A program made the position numbers and the translations under genes. The notes beneath the pieces were generated by a model. It ran no database searches and was not told where the DNA came from. It saw only the letters and a program-made list of their open reading frames with translations. DNA of 64,000 nt. Source: Chrysopilus asiliformis (taxonomy: Eukaryota; Arthropoda; Insecta; Diptera; Rhagionidae). Location: positions 46,470,386 to 46,534,385 of the forward strand of contig OZ035962.1 of the NCBI GenBank assembly GCA_964034945.1, written 5' to 3'. Of the stretch, positions 11,701-22,171 are shown piece by piece (position 1 is the first letter of the stretch; the number at the start of each line of letters is the position of its first letter).

Positions 11701-14700
11701 GGGGCCAATAGTCTGGAGGAAACACAGACCCTCAAAAGGCATCTTACGGAAATTTTAAGCTCAGGAGGTTTCAAACTGCGAAAATGGTGCGCGAATAATC
11801 CTGAACTGCTAAAGGACATAGCGAAGGAAGACCTAGAGCCGCAGCTAAACATTGAAGATGGAGATGAAGGTTGCATCAAAACGCTTGGAATGACATGGTT
11901 ACCGTCGTCTGACAAATTCATCATGAAGAGTAGCCCAACAGAAACCAAGCGAGTTACGAAAAGAAGTATATTGGCTGACATTGCTCACCTTTTTGATCCA
12001 TTGGGATTAGTGAATCCAGTAATCGTGCGAGCCAAAATTATACTACAGAAGTTGTGGCAGCTCAAATTAGACTGGGATGCTGCAATAACAATGGAAATGC
12101 ATACCCAATGGATGAGTTTCAAGGAGGAATTGGCTGAGCTGAAAGCCATCAAAATTCCAAGACTAGCGATTGGCAAACATCAGAACGTTATCGTGCAAAT
12201 TCACGCATTTTCCGACGCCAGCGAACGAGCATACGGAACAGCCGTATACTTACGGTCGGTGGACGCATCAGGTGACATTTGCATTCAATTGCTATGTGCA
12301 AAATCGAGAGTGGCGCCTCTGAAGACAACCACCCTACCCAGATTAGAGCTGTGTGCTGCCGTGATGATGGCTCAACTTATTCATCGACTTAAAAGATCAC
12401 TTGATATCACGATCAGTGAGACATTCTATTGGACAGACTCGGAAATCGTCCTATCCTGGCTCAATTCAGAATCAGCAAACTACAAAACATTTGTAGCTAA
12501 CAGAATATCAACAATTCAACAAGTCAGCAAGGCACAACAGTGGCGTCATGTGGGTACAAAGGACAATCCTGCTGACCTTGTATCAAGAGGAGCGATGCCT
12601 GTACAATTAATCGAATCAAAATTATGGTTCAGAGGGCCCAAGTTTCTTCACACATCCATAGAAAACTGGCCTTCACAAGAACGCATCCAGCCTAACAGTG
12701 ATCTGGAATGTAAGAAGGTAAAGCATGCCTTGGCTGTAAGGAAGGATGAAACACACTTCATAAGGAAGATTGATCACAGGAACTCATTCAATCATCTGGT
12801 TCGGATAACAGCACATATCCTAAGATTCACTAAGATTGTAAAACACAAGGGGGAGTCCAGATCACCTCCGAGAGTAAGCATAGCAGAGCTAGATGAAGCA
12901 CAAAAGGTAATAATACGACACCTCCAAAACACACATTTTAGAGAAGAGCTCGTACAAATCAAGCGGCAAGGTCACGTTGATGCATCAAGCAGGTTATCTT
13001 GTTTAAGCGCTTTCATTGATGATACTGGCATTCTAAGAGTTGGCGGGAGGTTGCAATCGTCAAACTTGCCATACAATGCAAAACACCCAGTTCTCTTGCC
13101 TTATGACGACATCATCACCACGTTAATCATGACGGAAGTGCATCAACAAAATATGCATGCTGGTCCCCAAGCACTTTTAGCGATAACACGACAACGATTT
13201 TGGCCAATAAAGGGAAAAAACATAGCCCAGGCCATAGTTCGAAAATGTGTGCGTTGCACCCATGTTAAGCCACGTCTTCTCACACAGATAATGGGGAATC
13301 TACCAGCTTCAAGGGTTCAACCTGCCAAGCCATTCTTTAATTCCGGGGTGGATTTTGGTGGGCCCATATATACGCATTACAAGGTCAGAGGCAAGCGTCC
13401 TACGAAGTCTTACATTGCCGTATTTTGCTGTTTCGCGACAAAGGCAGTTCATCTGGAGCTCGTCACTGACTTATCATCAAGCGGTTTCATTGGAGCTCTC
13501 AAACGATTTATAAGTCGAAGAGGAAGATGTCAGAACATATACTGTGACAATGCAACCAACTTCGTTGGCGCAAGCAACCTGCTGTCCGAATTGGCACAAC
13601 TTTTCGAGCACGATGACGTCAAAGATAAAATCTCTAAGGCATGCAGCTCAAAGGGCATCAATTTCCACTTCATACCACCCCGAGCACCACACTTTGGGGG
13701 TTTGTGGGAGGCAGCCGTAAAATCTGCAAAGACATTGCTTCACAAAAGTATGGGTTCCGCATCCCTAACTTATGAAGAACTCGAGACGGCCATAATCGAA
13801 ATAGAGGCAGTACTAAACTCAAGGCCGCTGACGCCGATGTCAAACGATCCAAACGATTTGACGGCACTGACCCCGGGACATTTCTTAGTTGGAGAACCAC
13901 TTACCGCTGTGGCCGATGCAAACACAAAAGATAGCAAGGCAAGCCAATTATCGAGATGGAAGCTAGTAAGTTATGTGAAGCATGAATTTTGGCGACGATG
14001 GTCTCGAGAATACCTGAGCGAGCTACAACAACGGCACAAGTGGAAGGGTCAGGTCGAAAACATCAAACCAGGAACTATGGTTATCATTAAAGAAGACAAC
14101 CTTCCGCCGCTCAAATGGCCACTCGGAAGGATTGTCAATGCCATTGCTGGCGATGATCATATTGTCAGAGTTGTAGACGTACGAACTTCAACAGGAGTAT
14201 ATCGCCGCCCAATTACTCGTCTTGCTCCTCTACCAATTGAAGACGATGCAGACACAAATTCCAACAGGACAGAGAATTATGAACAGCTAGCTACGAAATC
14301 TAAGAAACCACAAGGCATTAGAACCAGTTTACTTTGTGCTCGGCAAGTCACGCAGAACGACCGATCGACAAAACGAAAGCTCATGGATGGTGATGCTCAT
14401 CAGAAGCCAAGGAAGGTTTTTAGAATCAGACCAGTAACCGGCTACAAATCGTTAATTCTAAATCTGATCATGCTGTTCTTTGTTGGACTTGGGGCTTGTA
14501 GTCATCACATAACTCATCCAGATCCTGGAATCTACATAGAGGATATTGGTATTGCAAACTTGAAACGAGGACTTCTAAGGATAAACCTTAATTTTAAGGC
14601 CGACATTGATGATGACACCAATCGCACAAATACAGTGGTGCGTGAGATGCAGGAACTTTGCGACGGCTCCAAACGGCTAGACCAAGACGCGAATTGTGAC

Positions 14701-16185
14701 CTGCTCGTCCACAATTTAAGGGAGAAACAAAATAAAATTCTACAAGAAATTCAAATCGTCGCGCAACATCGGATTAGACGAAAAAGACGAGGGCTCTTTG
14801 GTAAAATGCTACAAGCAGTTTTCGGTGTTAACGACGAAGTTTATGCGGACATTGACCATCTCAACGAAAATCAGGAGAAATTGATGCAGATAACGAATCA
14901 TCAAGCGAATTTAATGTTATCAACAGTTGCGGCTGTGAATGATACCGAATTCAGACTAACCGATAAGATGAACAAATTCAACGAAAAATTAAACAAAGCA
15001 TTGGCTGTTATAAATGATATGCAACCATGGTACGCCGACATAGATGCAAACCGAGTAAATATTCATGTATTAGCGGCACATCAAATCGCCCTAAGCTTAT
15101 TAACTGACATATACGATCACTACTCAATGTTAGTAAAGAGCATCCTCAAGGGAGGCAATATTCTCGATTTTATATCTGCTGCCGAGCTTCTCAAATTAAA
15201 AACCAATGCTGAATCCAAATTGCCCACTCATTTGAAATTATATCATCACTACCGAGATCCCGTGGAAGTAATAACCAATTCATCACGCATTTCCATTTTT
15301 GGATGTCTCCATATTATTGAGACGAATCAATTCACCATCATCAAACCAACAGTCATTCCGAGGAGTTTAGCAAACGGTACCTACATAGCTCCGGATGTAC
15401 CTTCTACAATCTTGTACATCGATTACAACGCTCAAACGTATTTCGAAACATCTGAGGACGATTTTAGAAGATGTCTTACCATGGAGAATCAGAAATTCTT
15501 ATGCGCAGCAACTGTCGTATTCAGCATAGAAGAAAGTCCAAATTGTCTCATTGACGAAATATACCAGCGCTTGGAAAGGCACGACTGTATCCTGAAGAGT
15601 TTTCGAGCTCCCAACGTAGTTTGGAAACATTTATGTAAAAGGAATACATGGCTATTCCTTGCCAGCACACCCACATCGGCTGCTGTAATATGCAATGGTA
15701 TTCGAGAAGACATTGTTCTCAACGGCACCGGCATTATTCGAACCGATCAAGAATGCGTAATACAAACAAAACGAAACACACTAAAAGCCGATATGTTCCA
15801 GCAGATAGAAGTGAAGGCCACATATACTAAGCCCATCAACTTTAGTTTAGCAGAACACACCAGTGCTTCTACTCATCAACACAATCAGCTAGATCCGGAA
15901 CCGATCCTGAAGACTACAGATCACTTTCTTCAAATTAAGCAGCACCAGGCAGAATTATTGGGCGAAACAGATCCTTCTAGTTGGAAATACAAACATTCAA
16001 CACATCATGCGTTATCCATCACATCCATCATTATATCAATCGGAATCATATGTATTCTCACATATAAATTATTTCCATGGTGCAAGAAAGGTTGCTTACG
16101 GAAGACAACAAAGGTCAACGATTTTGTAATAAGCTCTGTAGTGACACAACCTGTCACGGTCGGGGAGAATGTTCAAGTGCAATAA
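8740..16185 (+). CDS. BEL/Pao Gag-Pol-Env polyprotein (single frame, 2481 aa)
   Basis: The start is ATG 8740 (MASLEELASQQ); the frame opens 9 codons earlier without ATG. Domains in order, with rough residue numbers: DUF1759-type Gag near 245 (KISIPKFDGNYLKW); zinc knuckles near 450 (CVMCKRSDHHIYAC); aspartic protease at 574 (LLDSGSQLNFV); RT 900-990 (FTADIEKMYRQI, then CFYVDDVM); RNase H from 1155 (AFSDASERAYG); integrase HHCC near 1467 and catalytic residues at about 1538, 1600 and 1654 (VDFGG, YCDNATNF, GGLWEAA); DUF5641. From about residue 1905 a hydrophobic segment, a basic furin-type site (RIRRKRR, near 2011) followed by GLFG, and a transmembrane helix (about 2424-2444) mark an Env/F-like region. 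No stop separates Pol from Env. The stop codon lies 15 bp inside the 3' LTR. Confidence 0.95.
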   Translation: MASLEELASQQTSFGKTIERLWSNYKKDGPSRWKPEYLQSKLEELEKLWSAFEDNDKSMSIYKGTNMDHLYFTQGYFSQVKKLYEEFKAVVLTTISKCSSNDNTSTGDQTKATVSEYTVKGGFSAAEETQEENGVGNFDEEQQRLIRKQKASMAALERFIRAIEVDINQAHSHSYYKLKVNFIMDYWQKISELHSEILSIGDNPLDYNEAYYSEMEARCQETLLTLQERGETNQSGAEMNRKNQLKLPKISIPKFDGNYLKWQPFHDIYEQLVHKGCMSKSEKMFYLKANLTDEASRLIQHLQVAEENYEGAWDLVKNRYNNQRMLVAALLNKLLSQSLVSVETASSLKHIHDTTKEALLAIQNLGVPTKEWGPLVLHILLHKVSAETHRLFEQSLSNPKEIPSLDAFFKFIETRFQTLESVERKEKPDHRGISKTAKKGHSLLTSNSMKCVMCKRSDHHIYACPEFTKLSPVERLRQVKKLRLCINCLKGDHTYANCRSGCCPKCNKRHNRLLHISTEAGVAQISPSSQGQGTATNLSVRNLQETNAHFVFLATASVHVYNRSSQKINCRALLDSGSQLNFVTEKLYKSLGVKAEMEHLQLAGIGDHQVKIQRRVNIKIKSLVTNYTANIEAFVLPQIASYQPTKDIQAEQWPIPQNIQLADKEFYKSKSIDLLLGAEIYSELMTIGQMKIGADLPTLQNTTLGWIVLGKATSSNAPAQFCGIGLAENRDSIEDQLQKFWTIEEVETTKHSITSHEQKCEDFFNATYKRNSEGRFLVKLPFQHASTNLGKSEDIAIRRFLALEKKLEKNSTIKKEYIKFIKEYIQLGHMEAIDRKSIPQQHLFLPHHCVLKPDSSTTKLRVVFDASAKTSTNYSLNDVLHTGPAIQEELFNVLIRFRYVFTADIEKMYRQIMLDDEDRNFQLILWRDDPSEEIKVYRLNTITYGTASASYLSTKCLHTLADQEGKRYSNDISQIIKRCFYVDDVMTGANSLEETQTLKRHLTEILSSGGFKLRKWCANNPELLKDIAKEDLEPQLNIEDGDEGCIKTLGMTWLPSSDKFIMKSSPTETKRVTKRSILADIAHLFDPLGLVNPVIVRAKIILQKLWQLKLDWDAAITMEMHTQWMSFKEELAELKAIKIPRLAIGKHQNVIVQIHAFSDASERAYGTAVYLRSVDASGDICIQLLCAKSRVAPLKTTTLPRLELCAAVMMAQLIHRLKRSLDITISETFYWTDSEIVLSWLNSESANYKTFVANRISTIQQVSKAQQWRHVGTKDNPADLVSRGAMPVQLIESKLWFRGPKFLHTSIENWPSQERIQPNSDLECKKVKHALAVRKDETHFIRKIDHRNSFNHLVRITAHILRFTKIVKHKGESRSPPRVSIAELDEAQKVIIRHLQNTHFREELVQIKRQGHVDASSRLSCLSAFIDDTGILRVGGRLQSSNLPYNAKHPVLLPYDDIITTLIMTEVHQQNMHAGPQALLAITRQRFWPIKGKNIAQAIVRKCVRCTHVKPRLLTQIMGNLPASRVQPAKPFFNSGVDFGGPIYTHYKVRGKRPTKSYIAVFCCFATKAVHLELVTDLSSSGFIGALKRFISRRGRCQNIYCDNATNFVGASNLLSELAQLFEHDDVKDKISKACSSKGINFHFIPPRAPHFGGLWEAAVKSAKTLLHKSMGSASLTYEELETAIIEIEAVLNSRPLTPMSNDPNDLTALTPGHFLVGEPLTAVADANTKDSKASQLSRWKLVSYVKHEFWRRWSREYLSELQQRHKWKGQVENIKPGTMVIIKEDNLPPLKWPLGRIVNAIAGDDHIVRVVDVRTSTGVYRRPITRLAPLPIEDDADTNSNRTENYEQLATKSKKPQGIRTSLLCARQVTQNDRSTKRKLMDGDAHQKPRKVFRIRPVTGYKSLILNLIMLFFVGLGACSHHITHPDPGIYIEDIGIANLKRGLLRINLNFKADIDDDTNRTNTVVREMQELCDGSKRLDQDANCDLLVHNLREKQNKILQEIQIVAQHRIRRKRRGLFGKMLQAVFGVNDEVYADIDHLNENQEKLMQITNHQANLMLSTVAAVNDTEFRLTDKMNKFNEKLNKALAVINDMQPWYADIDANRVNIHVLAAHQIALSLLTDIYDHYSMLVKSILKGGNILDFISAAELLKLKTNAESKLPTHLKLYHHYRDPVEVITNSSRISIFGCLHIIETNQFTIIKPTVIPRSLANGTYIAPDVPSTILYIDYNAQTYFETSEDDFRRCLTMENQKFLCAATVVFSIEESPNCLIDEIYQRLERHDCILKSFRAPNVVWKHLCKRNTWLFLASTPTSAAVICNGIREDIVLNGTGIIRTDQECVIQTKRNTLKADMFQQIEVKATYTKPINFSLAEHTSASTHQHNQLDPEPILKTTDHFLQIKQHQAELLGETDPSSWKYKHSTHHALSITSIIISIGIICILTYKLFPWCKKGCLRKTTKVNDFVISSVVTQPVTVGENVQVQ

Positions 16186-16599
16186 AAATAACATCAGCAA
16201 ATTTCTTCATCAGCTGCACTTGAACCTACTGGGCAAATTGCTTGCTTCACATTTCTAGTTCCGCAAACAATTACAATTATGTCGTCTTCCGATTGTTATA
16301 TAATCGCATGGCACGCGTTCTTTAGACGTTAAGTATTTACAAACTTTGTACTTACAAAAATGTACTTCCCAAAATAATGTTTAGTCATAAGTAGATATAA
16401 ATATCGCTGTGAACTGTGTTAACAGTTAGTTAGTTCAAATCATTGAAATAAACTCATTCGTTTTAAACCATTTACAAGTCTATCATTATATGGACGGTGG
16501 TTCATTAATTCACATCAGTGAAATAGCATTGTAAAGCCGCAAGAAGGGAAACGATCCCAGATCTACAGCGGACTCCAGATACAAAAGAGTATATGGACA
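16170..16599 (+). repeat. BEL element 3' LTR
   Basis: 430 bp, same sequence as 8133-8562 by eye, preceded by a G/A-rich tract (about 16157-16169) that would act as the polypurine primer. The last codons of the polyprotein overlap it. It is followed by ATTGT (16600-16604). Confidence 0.92.
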
Positions 16600-16604
16600 A
16601 TTGT

Positions 16605-16655
16605 TTTGATTTCTTATGCATGTTAATTATGCATATCACACCTTCCCCCTTTTGG
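16605..16655 (-). repeat. Remaining 36 bp of LTR 1 and polypurine tract of gypsy unit 1
   Basis: 16605-16640 completes LTR 1, ending TATCACA on the plus strand. Next to it, 16641-16655 is CCTTCCCCCTTTTGG, which read on the minus strand is the purine tract that primes plus-strand DNA synthesis. The same pair occurs at LTR 2 (25574-25588). LTR 3 lacks the tract because it is the outer 5' LTR. Confidence 0.9.
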
Positions 16656-16679
16656 AAAAAAAATGAATTTGATACAATT

Positions 16680-16892
16680 CATTTTTTTTTACATAACTTT
16701 TCTACTTGCATAATACAAAATTCTTACTATATAATTTACATATATATTATTTGAAAACAAAGAAATTAGTTATAAAATTATTATTATTTTTTTTTAATTT
16801 TTTTTTTATTATTGTTATTACAAATTATTATTACAAATTATTATTACAAATTATTATTACAAATTATTATTACAAATTTAAAATACTAATAT
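16680..16892. repeat. AT-rich 3' untranslated stretch with ATTATTACAA repeats
   Basis: A run of about five ATTATTACAA units at 16815-16878 inside very AT-rich sequence, between the integrase end and the polypurine tract. The homologous stretch of unit 2 (25690-25800) has fewer copies. Confidence 0.7.
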
Positions 16893-18356
16893 TTATTGAT
16901 ATAATTTCCTTATTCGATTTTTGTGTATTTTAGTAATGTTATTTGTTTTGGCTTTTACTGTGCAATTTGTTTTATCAATTGAAATTATTGTATATGGTCC
17001 AGTGAATAATGGATCCAATTTTCTTCTGTTTTCATTTGATATTAATACTTCGTCCCCTATATTTAATTTTAATGGATTTGCACAAAGGTCATTTTGAATC
17101 TTTTGTTTTACTTTTGCCTTTTCCAACAACTCTCTAGCTTTTACTAGTGTTTTTTGCAATTTGAATTTCAATTCGTTACTATATAGGTCGTGGTCGTAAA
17201 TAGGGTCGGGTTTTCGATAAGTTAGTTCCATAGGTACGTTTGTCTTTTTACCAAAAATTAGTTCAAATGGAGTATATCCATGCACTGAGTTTGGAGATGT
17301 GTTGTATGCAAAGCTGTAGTATTGTATCCCCGTCATCTTTATTGATATTAACAAATGATCGTAGGTATTCATTGAGGCATTTGTGATTTCTTTCTAACGC
17401 ACCAATTGTTTCGGGATGTGCTGCTGTAGCAAAAAGATGTTCAATTTTTAGGACTTTACATATTTCAGAAAAAACTTGATTTTTGTATTCTGTTCCCAAG
17501 TCTGTTTTAATTTTATTCATTGGTCCGTAAATTAGAATAAAGCCTTGAACTACAGCTCTTGCTACTGTAGCTGCCTCTTTATTTGGTATTGGGATTGTTA
17601 TAACATACTTTGTTAAATCGCACTAAATTGTAACTGCGTATCTATTGCCATTGTTAGTTTTCGTTAATGGACCAACGGTATCTATTGATACATATCAAAT
17701 GCTTGTGCAGGTGTTGTTGTTATCTCAAAAAACTCTTTGTGGTGCTTTTGATGCTTATTTTTGGCACATATTTCACATTTTTGTACAAATTTAGCAATAG
17801 TTTTCTTCATGTTTTTCCATTTAAAAATTTCTTTTAATTTCTTGTACATCTTACTTTGTCCAACGTGTCCTGCTGTTGGTATATTATGATACATTTTTAA
17901 TATTTTATCGATTTCTTCTTTGTCATTAATTATAGTACGAGGTTTATATATTTGGATATCCATTTTTTTTAATGTTTTATTGGCTAACCTTTTAAATAGA
18001 GTCGTCGGTATGATTGTAAACAATGTATTGTCGGCCGACATCCTCAGAGTCTTGGTCTGAAGATTTTCATACAAATACAATTCTAGTTCTATAATTTCCC
18101 ACTCTAGTGCTGGTTCTATGAACTGAATTTCTTTAATATTTATTAAGCGCTTATAAATTATTTTATTTTTATTTAATACCTCGATTTTTATTATGATATT
18201 TGTGTTAATTTCTCTCGAGATTTCAAAATTTAGTTCCGGTAGATATGCTACTTTACTTGGTGAAAGTATTTCATAGACGTGTAGTTGATCAGTCTCCACA
18301 ATCGTATGTGATTTAGTAGCTTGTGTTTGTTCAGTTTGGTTTTTATTTTTGTTCAT
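16893..18356 (-). pseudogene. Integrase of gypsy unit 1, broken
   Basis: On the minus strand this reads as a Ty3/gypsy integrase. The zinc-binding part is visible (YHNIPTAGHVGQSKMYKKL, then CEICAKNKH), followed by the core: SIDTVGPL-type first Asp (here damaged by a one-base loss near 17692), KTDLGTEYKNQVF for the second Asp, and HPETIGALERNH for the Glu. The C-terminal part (GDEVLISNENRRKLDPLFTGPY) ends at 16893. Breaks: an in-frame TAG between the first and second Asp, and a frameshift at about 17300-17370; both are also present in unit 2. No protease, RT or RNase H precedes it: gag sequence starts just upstream, so the internal region is deleted. Confidence 0.85.
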
Positions 18357-18590
18357 GGACCTGGTTTACATTTTCATCATCATAATACGTCTTATAATGC
18401 AGTATTTTGTTTGGTAAAGGTTTGTCAACAGAAATAGCTTTTGTTACTACATCGGAAAGGGTTGATGAATTGCTTGCTTTTAAGATTAATCAAGTTTCAC
18501 TATTATATACGTTTTCAATTAAGTATTGTATTGCAAATTTTTCGGCTAATTTTTCTGCAGATTCCCCAGTTGCTACATTTTCTGCGATGA
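18357..18590 (-). pseudogene. Gag C-terminal part of gypsy unit 1
   Basis: This matches 36329-36577 of unit 2 almost base for base. It encodes the last part of Gag (about SEKLAEKFAIQYLIENVYNSE, then a stop shared with unit 2, then more open frame). It is cut at 18590 by the insertion 18591-22920; the rest of gag resumes at 22921. Confidence 0.85.
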
Positions 18591-20008
18591 GCTTGGCCTT
18601 AGCTTGGCCCCAGATTGACCAAATAGTGGCGCTTTTAATACGAAACTAGCCTCTACGAGGCCTGCTCTAAAGTTATCATGTCACAAACCGTTGTTTGGAG
18701 AAAAAGTAGTAAGTGTTAGAAGACCGCAAAAGATTTCGCCAGCACTTAGTATTTTTCTCCCAAAAAATAGTTTGACGCCTAGTTTCGTACTAAAAGCCCA
18801 CTGTTTGGCCAAGCTCAGGCCAAGCTAGTTTTATTTTAAAATTGGTCAATATTTAAGTTTTTCGTTTGATTGAATTGACTGAAATATCTTATGTGAACAA
18901 TTTTTTCAAATATTTCGAGAACCGTTACAGATATTTTTACCCGCGAAGAAAAAATTTCCCTTCCGGGCGTCCACTATATTGTATACCTACATAACTAACG
19001 TCCAGTATAGCGAACAACAGTTTCGAATTATTATTACGTATTATTATTATATTATTGTATTATTATTATTATTAGCATCTCTATAGTGAAAGACGAAAAA
19101 TTTTGTTATTCTATATAACGAAAAACTATTTGTTTCGTAAATAATATGTGTTATACGTGAAACCGTCGCGAAAAATTAAACTTTTAAGGTAATGTAATCA
19201 GTTTAAGTGGGATTTGTAACGCTTATACATACATTAAAGCATTATCCCACTTAAGAATAAATCGTATTAAAATTTACCTCAATCTAAAATCTCATTATGA
19301 TAATGTTCATAAAAACATACAACCATGTTCAAAAGTATTAGCCACCCCCATTTTTTACAAAGAAATCATAGATTTTGATAGAGCATTTGTGGAGTATTTT
19401 GAAGAAAAATATCCGGAAACACAGAAATAACATCAGAAGATACCCTGAAAAGGGCTATTCAGGAGGAATGGGATTTTATAAGTGACGACACGAAAATAGG
19501 CTTGTAGCGACAATGCCGAAAAGACTCGCTGCTGTAATAAGGGCTAGGGGTGGGCCCACGTAATATTAGTCAGATAAATAAATTTTGATATTCTTAAAAT
19601 CACATTGTTTCACTGTGTATATAATAACACGTAAACAGGAAAAAATTGATTTTGAAATGGTGCCTAACACTTTTGAACATGGCTGTATGTTGATCTTTAA
19701 TGCGCATTTCGTTATAACGAACCCGATTTAACGTACGGGCTGAACATTATATATGTAGGTCGATATATTGGGCCTCCACTGTATTTTGCAGTCACTGAGT
19801 TTCAGTTCATACAAAATTATTGGGCAAAGTGACTGTATTACCGAAGATAGAGGTAAATCTTTTGCGGTCTTCTAGCACTTACTACTTTTTCTCCAAACAA
19901 CGGTTTGTGACATGATAACTTTAGAGCAGGCCTCGTAGAGGCTAGTTTCGTATTAAAAGCGCCACTATTTGGTCAATCTGGGGCCAAGCTAAGGCCAAGC
20001 TAGTTTCA
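18591..20008. mobile_element. Inverted-repeat DNA element, arms about 150 bp
   Basis: The left arm 18591-18745 (starting GCTTGGCCTTAGCTTGGCCC) reappears inverted at about 19858-20008. In addition 18591-18835 is itself a foldback: its left half returns inverted at about 18773-18835 (CTAGTTTCGTACTAAAAGCC...GGCCAAGCT). So a smaller palindromic copy sits at the left end of a larger inverted pair. A fragment of the same family (AGCCTCGTAGAGACTAG) is at 20143-20160. There is no coding region; an ATT microsatellite is near 19021-19080. Confidence 0.65.
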
Positions 20009-20402
20009 CCTTAAAATTTCACCATATTTAAGTTTTTAGTATTTTAGTTGTAATTTTTTACACAATCTGTTCTATTCTAATATAGGTTGTCTTTAAACTT
20101 TGATCGACATACATATTGTGTGACACAAGGAGGTAATAGTAAGCCTCGTAGAGACTAGTTAGGCCCTATATTCACCATTAACATGAGTTTTTTTTTAAAT
20201 AATGTATCAATCGGGTTATTTACTTTAATAAAAAAAAGTATGACTTCAAAAAAATGTTTACAATTTTACTGTGCCATACCTTTTTTAATTGTATAAATTA
20301 TTGTATTTTGAATTCTATAACTCCAACATCCACACATTTTTATACACATTCACACATATTTATACACATTCACACATATTTAGATATTCGCGATTGGCAT
20401 GA

Positions 20403-20654
20403 TTAGTAAATCTCCCTGGGAAAAGCATTTCTATATTTTATTTCAATTTTCAACACCTTTTTAGACATAAGAAAAGTTGAAATTAAAAACAACAAAATTC
20501 TAGCTATTGACACAAATAAATTACCTGAGAGGACAACGTATATTTGCCCGTGGGAGAAAACGGGCTCGTACCACACAATCCCCACTTTGTCAAATGTCTG
20601 GCCTTGAGATTTGTTGATGGTCATGGAAAACGCAGGTCGAATGGGAAAATACAA
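20403..20654 (-). pseudogene. PIF1-type helicase C-terminus, Helitron relic
   Basis: About 80 codons containing [23 protein letters not shown] and [14 protein letters not shown]. This matches the last helicase motifs (V and VI) of Helitron RepHel proteins, where the family normally has SR in place of the final SG. Nothing upstream of it is recognisable as the rest of the protein. It is a fragment only. Confidence 0.75.
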
Positions 20655-20869
20655 TATAATAATAGCTTTGTCAAAATTTTCCGCTTATAATTAATCATTA
20701 AAGTTAAATTTCCAACAACGGCAGAGTATTGAAAAACTAAGTTATTTACATAAGTTTTAATGAAAAACTTCATTTCATTAAAACTTATGTAAGTTTATTT
20801 GAGTAAAATTATGAAATCAAATTTATTATTTTTCACATCGAATGGACCATTCCTTAGATTTTTTAGATA

Positions 20870-22171
20870 CAGTTAAACCTGTATAAGCCGGAAACCTACC
20901 TAAGCCGAATAGTTTTCAAGTCCCGTGATTTTGAAGTGGTTTTCCATGAATCTGGATAAGCCGGAACCTGCTTAACGCGAACCCGCGGACATAATTTTTT
21001 TTGTATAAGCCGGAAACTTTTTTCTATATAAAAATGTTTTTAGAGTTAGTAGACCATTTCTGTGGTCACAAGGAAAAACTGCTTAAGTCGAAAAAGCGTG
21101 TTTTGAGTAATTTGGGTTTAAAGTTTTGATTATTTTTTTTTGCAAGCAAAACTGACTTAGGTTATATGGTTTTTGCTCTACCATTCCTCATAGGGGTACA
21201 GCATAGCATCATCATAGCATCATAGCATCATAACCTCATAGCATCAAAACCAAATTTTGACAGAATATAGAACTGGATAAGGAGAATTCAAATATGCACC
21301 AACCTTTAAAACTAAGTACATAACTCGACTTAAGCGGTTTTTCCTTGTGACCACAGATTTCTAAAGCATAGAACAAATCGCCCGATCAAAAAATTAGTTA
21401 CAGTAGTGTGTTTAGCATGACATAAAAATTTGATTTGCCCTAGTCAGTGGGTAAATCTGAATATTTGCTCTCCCCTCCCCCACACAAATAAAAAGGATTT
21501 TAGAATTTTTTGAAAAATACTTTGAGCCAAAAAGGTTCTAAAGACCAAAATAAATCTATAGTTTGAATTCTAATTGGAGTTCTATCAAAATTTTATCAGA
21601 AAAATCAATGTAAAATGATTTTGTTCGTTTCCAAGCTCCGGAAGGGTTATTCAAACCCACAGCAATAGTTTATGCTAAAAACCATATCTGCAAGTTTTGA
21701 AAATGCATAAAATCTTGCACAAAGTTATTAACTTATGTTATAAAAAGACGCTTCAAGTAGATCTTGTTTCAGCAAGGAGAAGGAAGACATAGTTTAGAGG
21801 AAAAATTTCTTTCATAAAAACGTCAGACAACAGTTTTATTGGGAGTATTTTTCATCTCTCGTCTCTAATTGAAATCAATTCGAAATCTTCCTACTTTTTA
21901 TTGTCACATGTATGTCGAAGAAACATATTTTTTTATAAACCGGATCATTGTTCAAGAACTGGGACATTTTTAGGCTCAAAAGTAATACACAAATTCAAAA
22001 ATTTACACTACGAAGTTTCATCGCATAGTTTTGTATATAGTTACATTATCGTAAAACAAAATAAAAACCCGTGTTTTTTACTCCAACCTGTATAAGCCAG
22101 AAATCTGTATAAGCCAGAAGCCGGACAAATTTCTTGGTTCTGTGCGAGTCTGGCTAAAACAGGTTTTCCTG
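20870..22171. mobile_element. Pogo/mariner-like non-autonomous element (1.3 kb)
   Basis: The ends CAGTTAAACCTGTATAAGCC and (inverted) CTGGCTAAAACAGGTTTTCCTG are imperfect inverted repeats next to TA at 20868-20869 and 22172-22173. Phrases such as ATAAGCCGGAA recur at 20882, 20953 and 21004 and near the other end (22088-22125). No transposase is visible. A second inverted pair (21060-21091 with 21325-21356) lies inside it and may be a nested element. Confidence 0.6.
21060..21356. repeat. Nested 297-bp inverted-repeat element
   Basis: The arms of about 32 bp begin CTGTGGTCACAAGGAAAAAC and end with the complement CCTTGTGACCACAG; one or two mismatches are seen. ATTT flanks both sides and could be a short target duplication. 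Confidence 0.6.

Larger units (their letters stand above)
8133..16599 (+). mobile_element. Complete BEL/Pao (roo-like) LTR retrotransposon with Env domain
   Basis: An 8,467-bp element with 430-bp LTRs at 8133-8562 and 16170-16599 that look identical by eye. The 5-bp target duplication ATTGT is at 8128-8132 and 16600-16604. It has a primer site, a leader with tandem repeats, and one open frame covering Gag, protease, RT, RNase H, integrase and an Env-like region. LTR size, the TGTTCA start, 5-bp duplication and single long frame resemble Drosophila roo. Intact frame plus near-identical LTRs suggest recent insertion. It sits inside LTR 1 of the gypsy dimer. Confidence 0.95.

Noticed and set aside
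9632..15830. Many short ORFs in other frames across the BEL element
   Set aside because: All lie inside the intact 2481-codon frame and are shadows of it.
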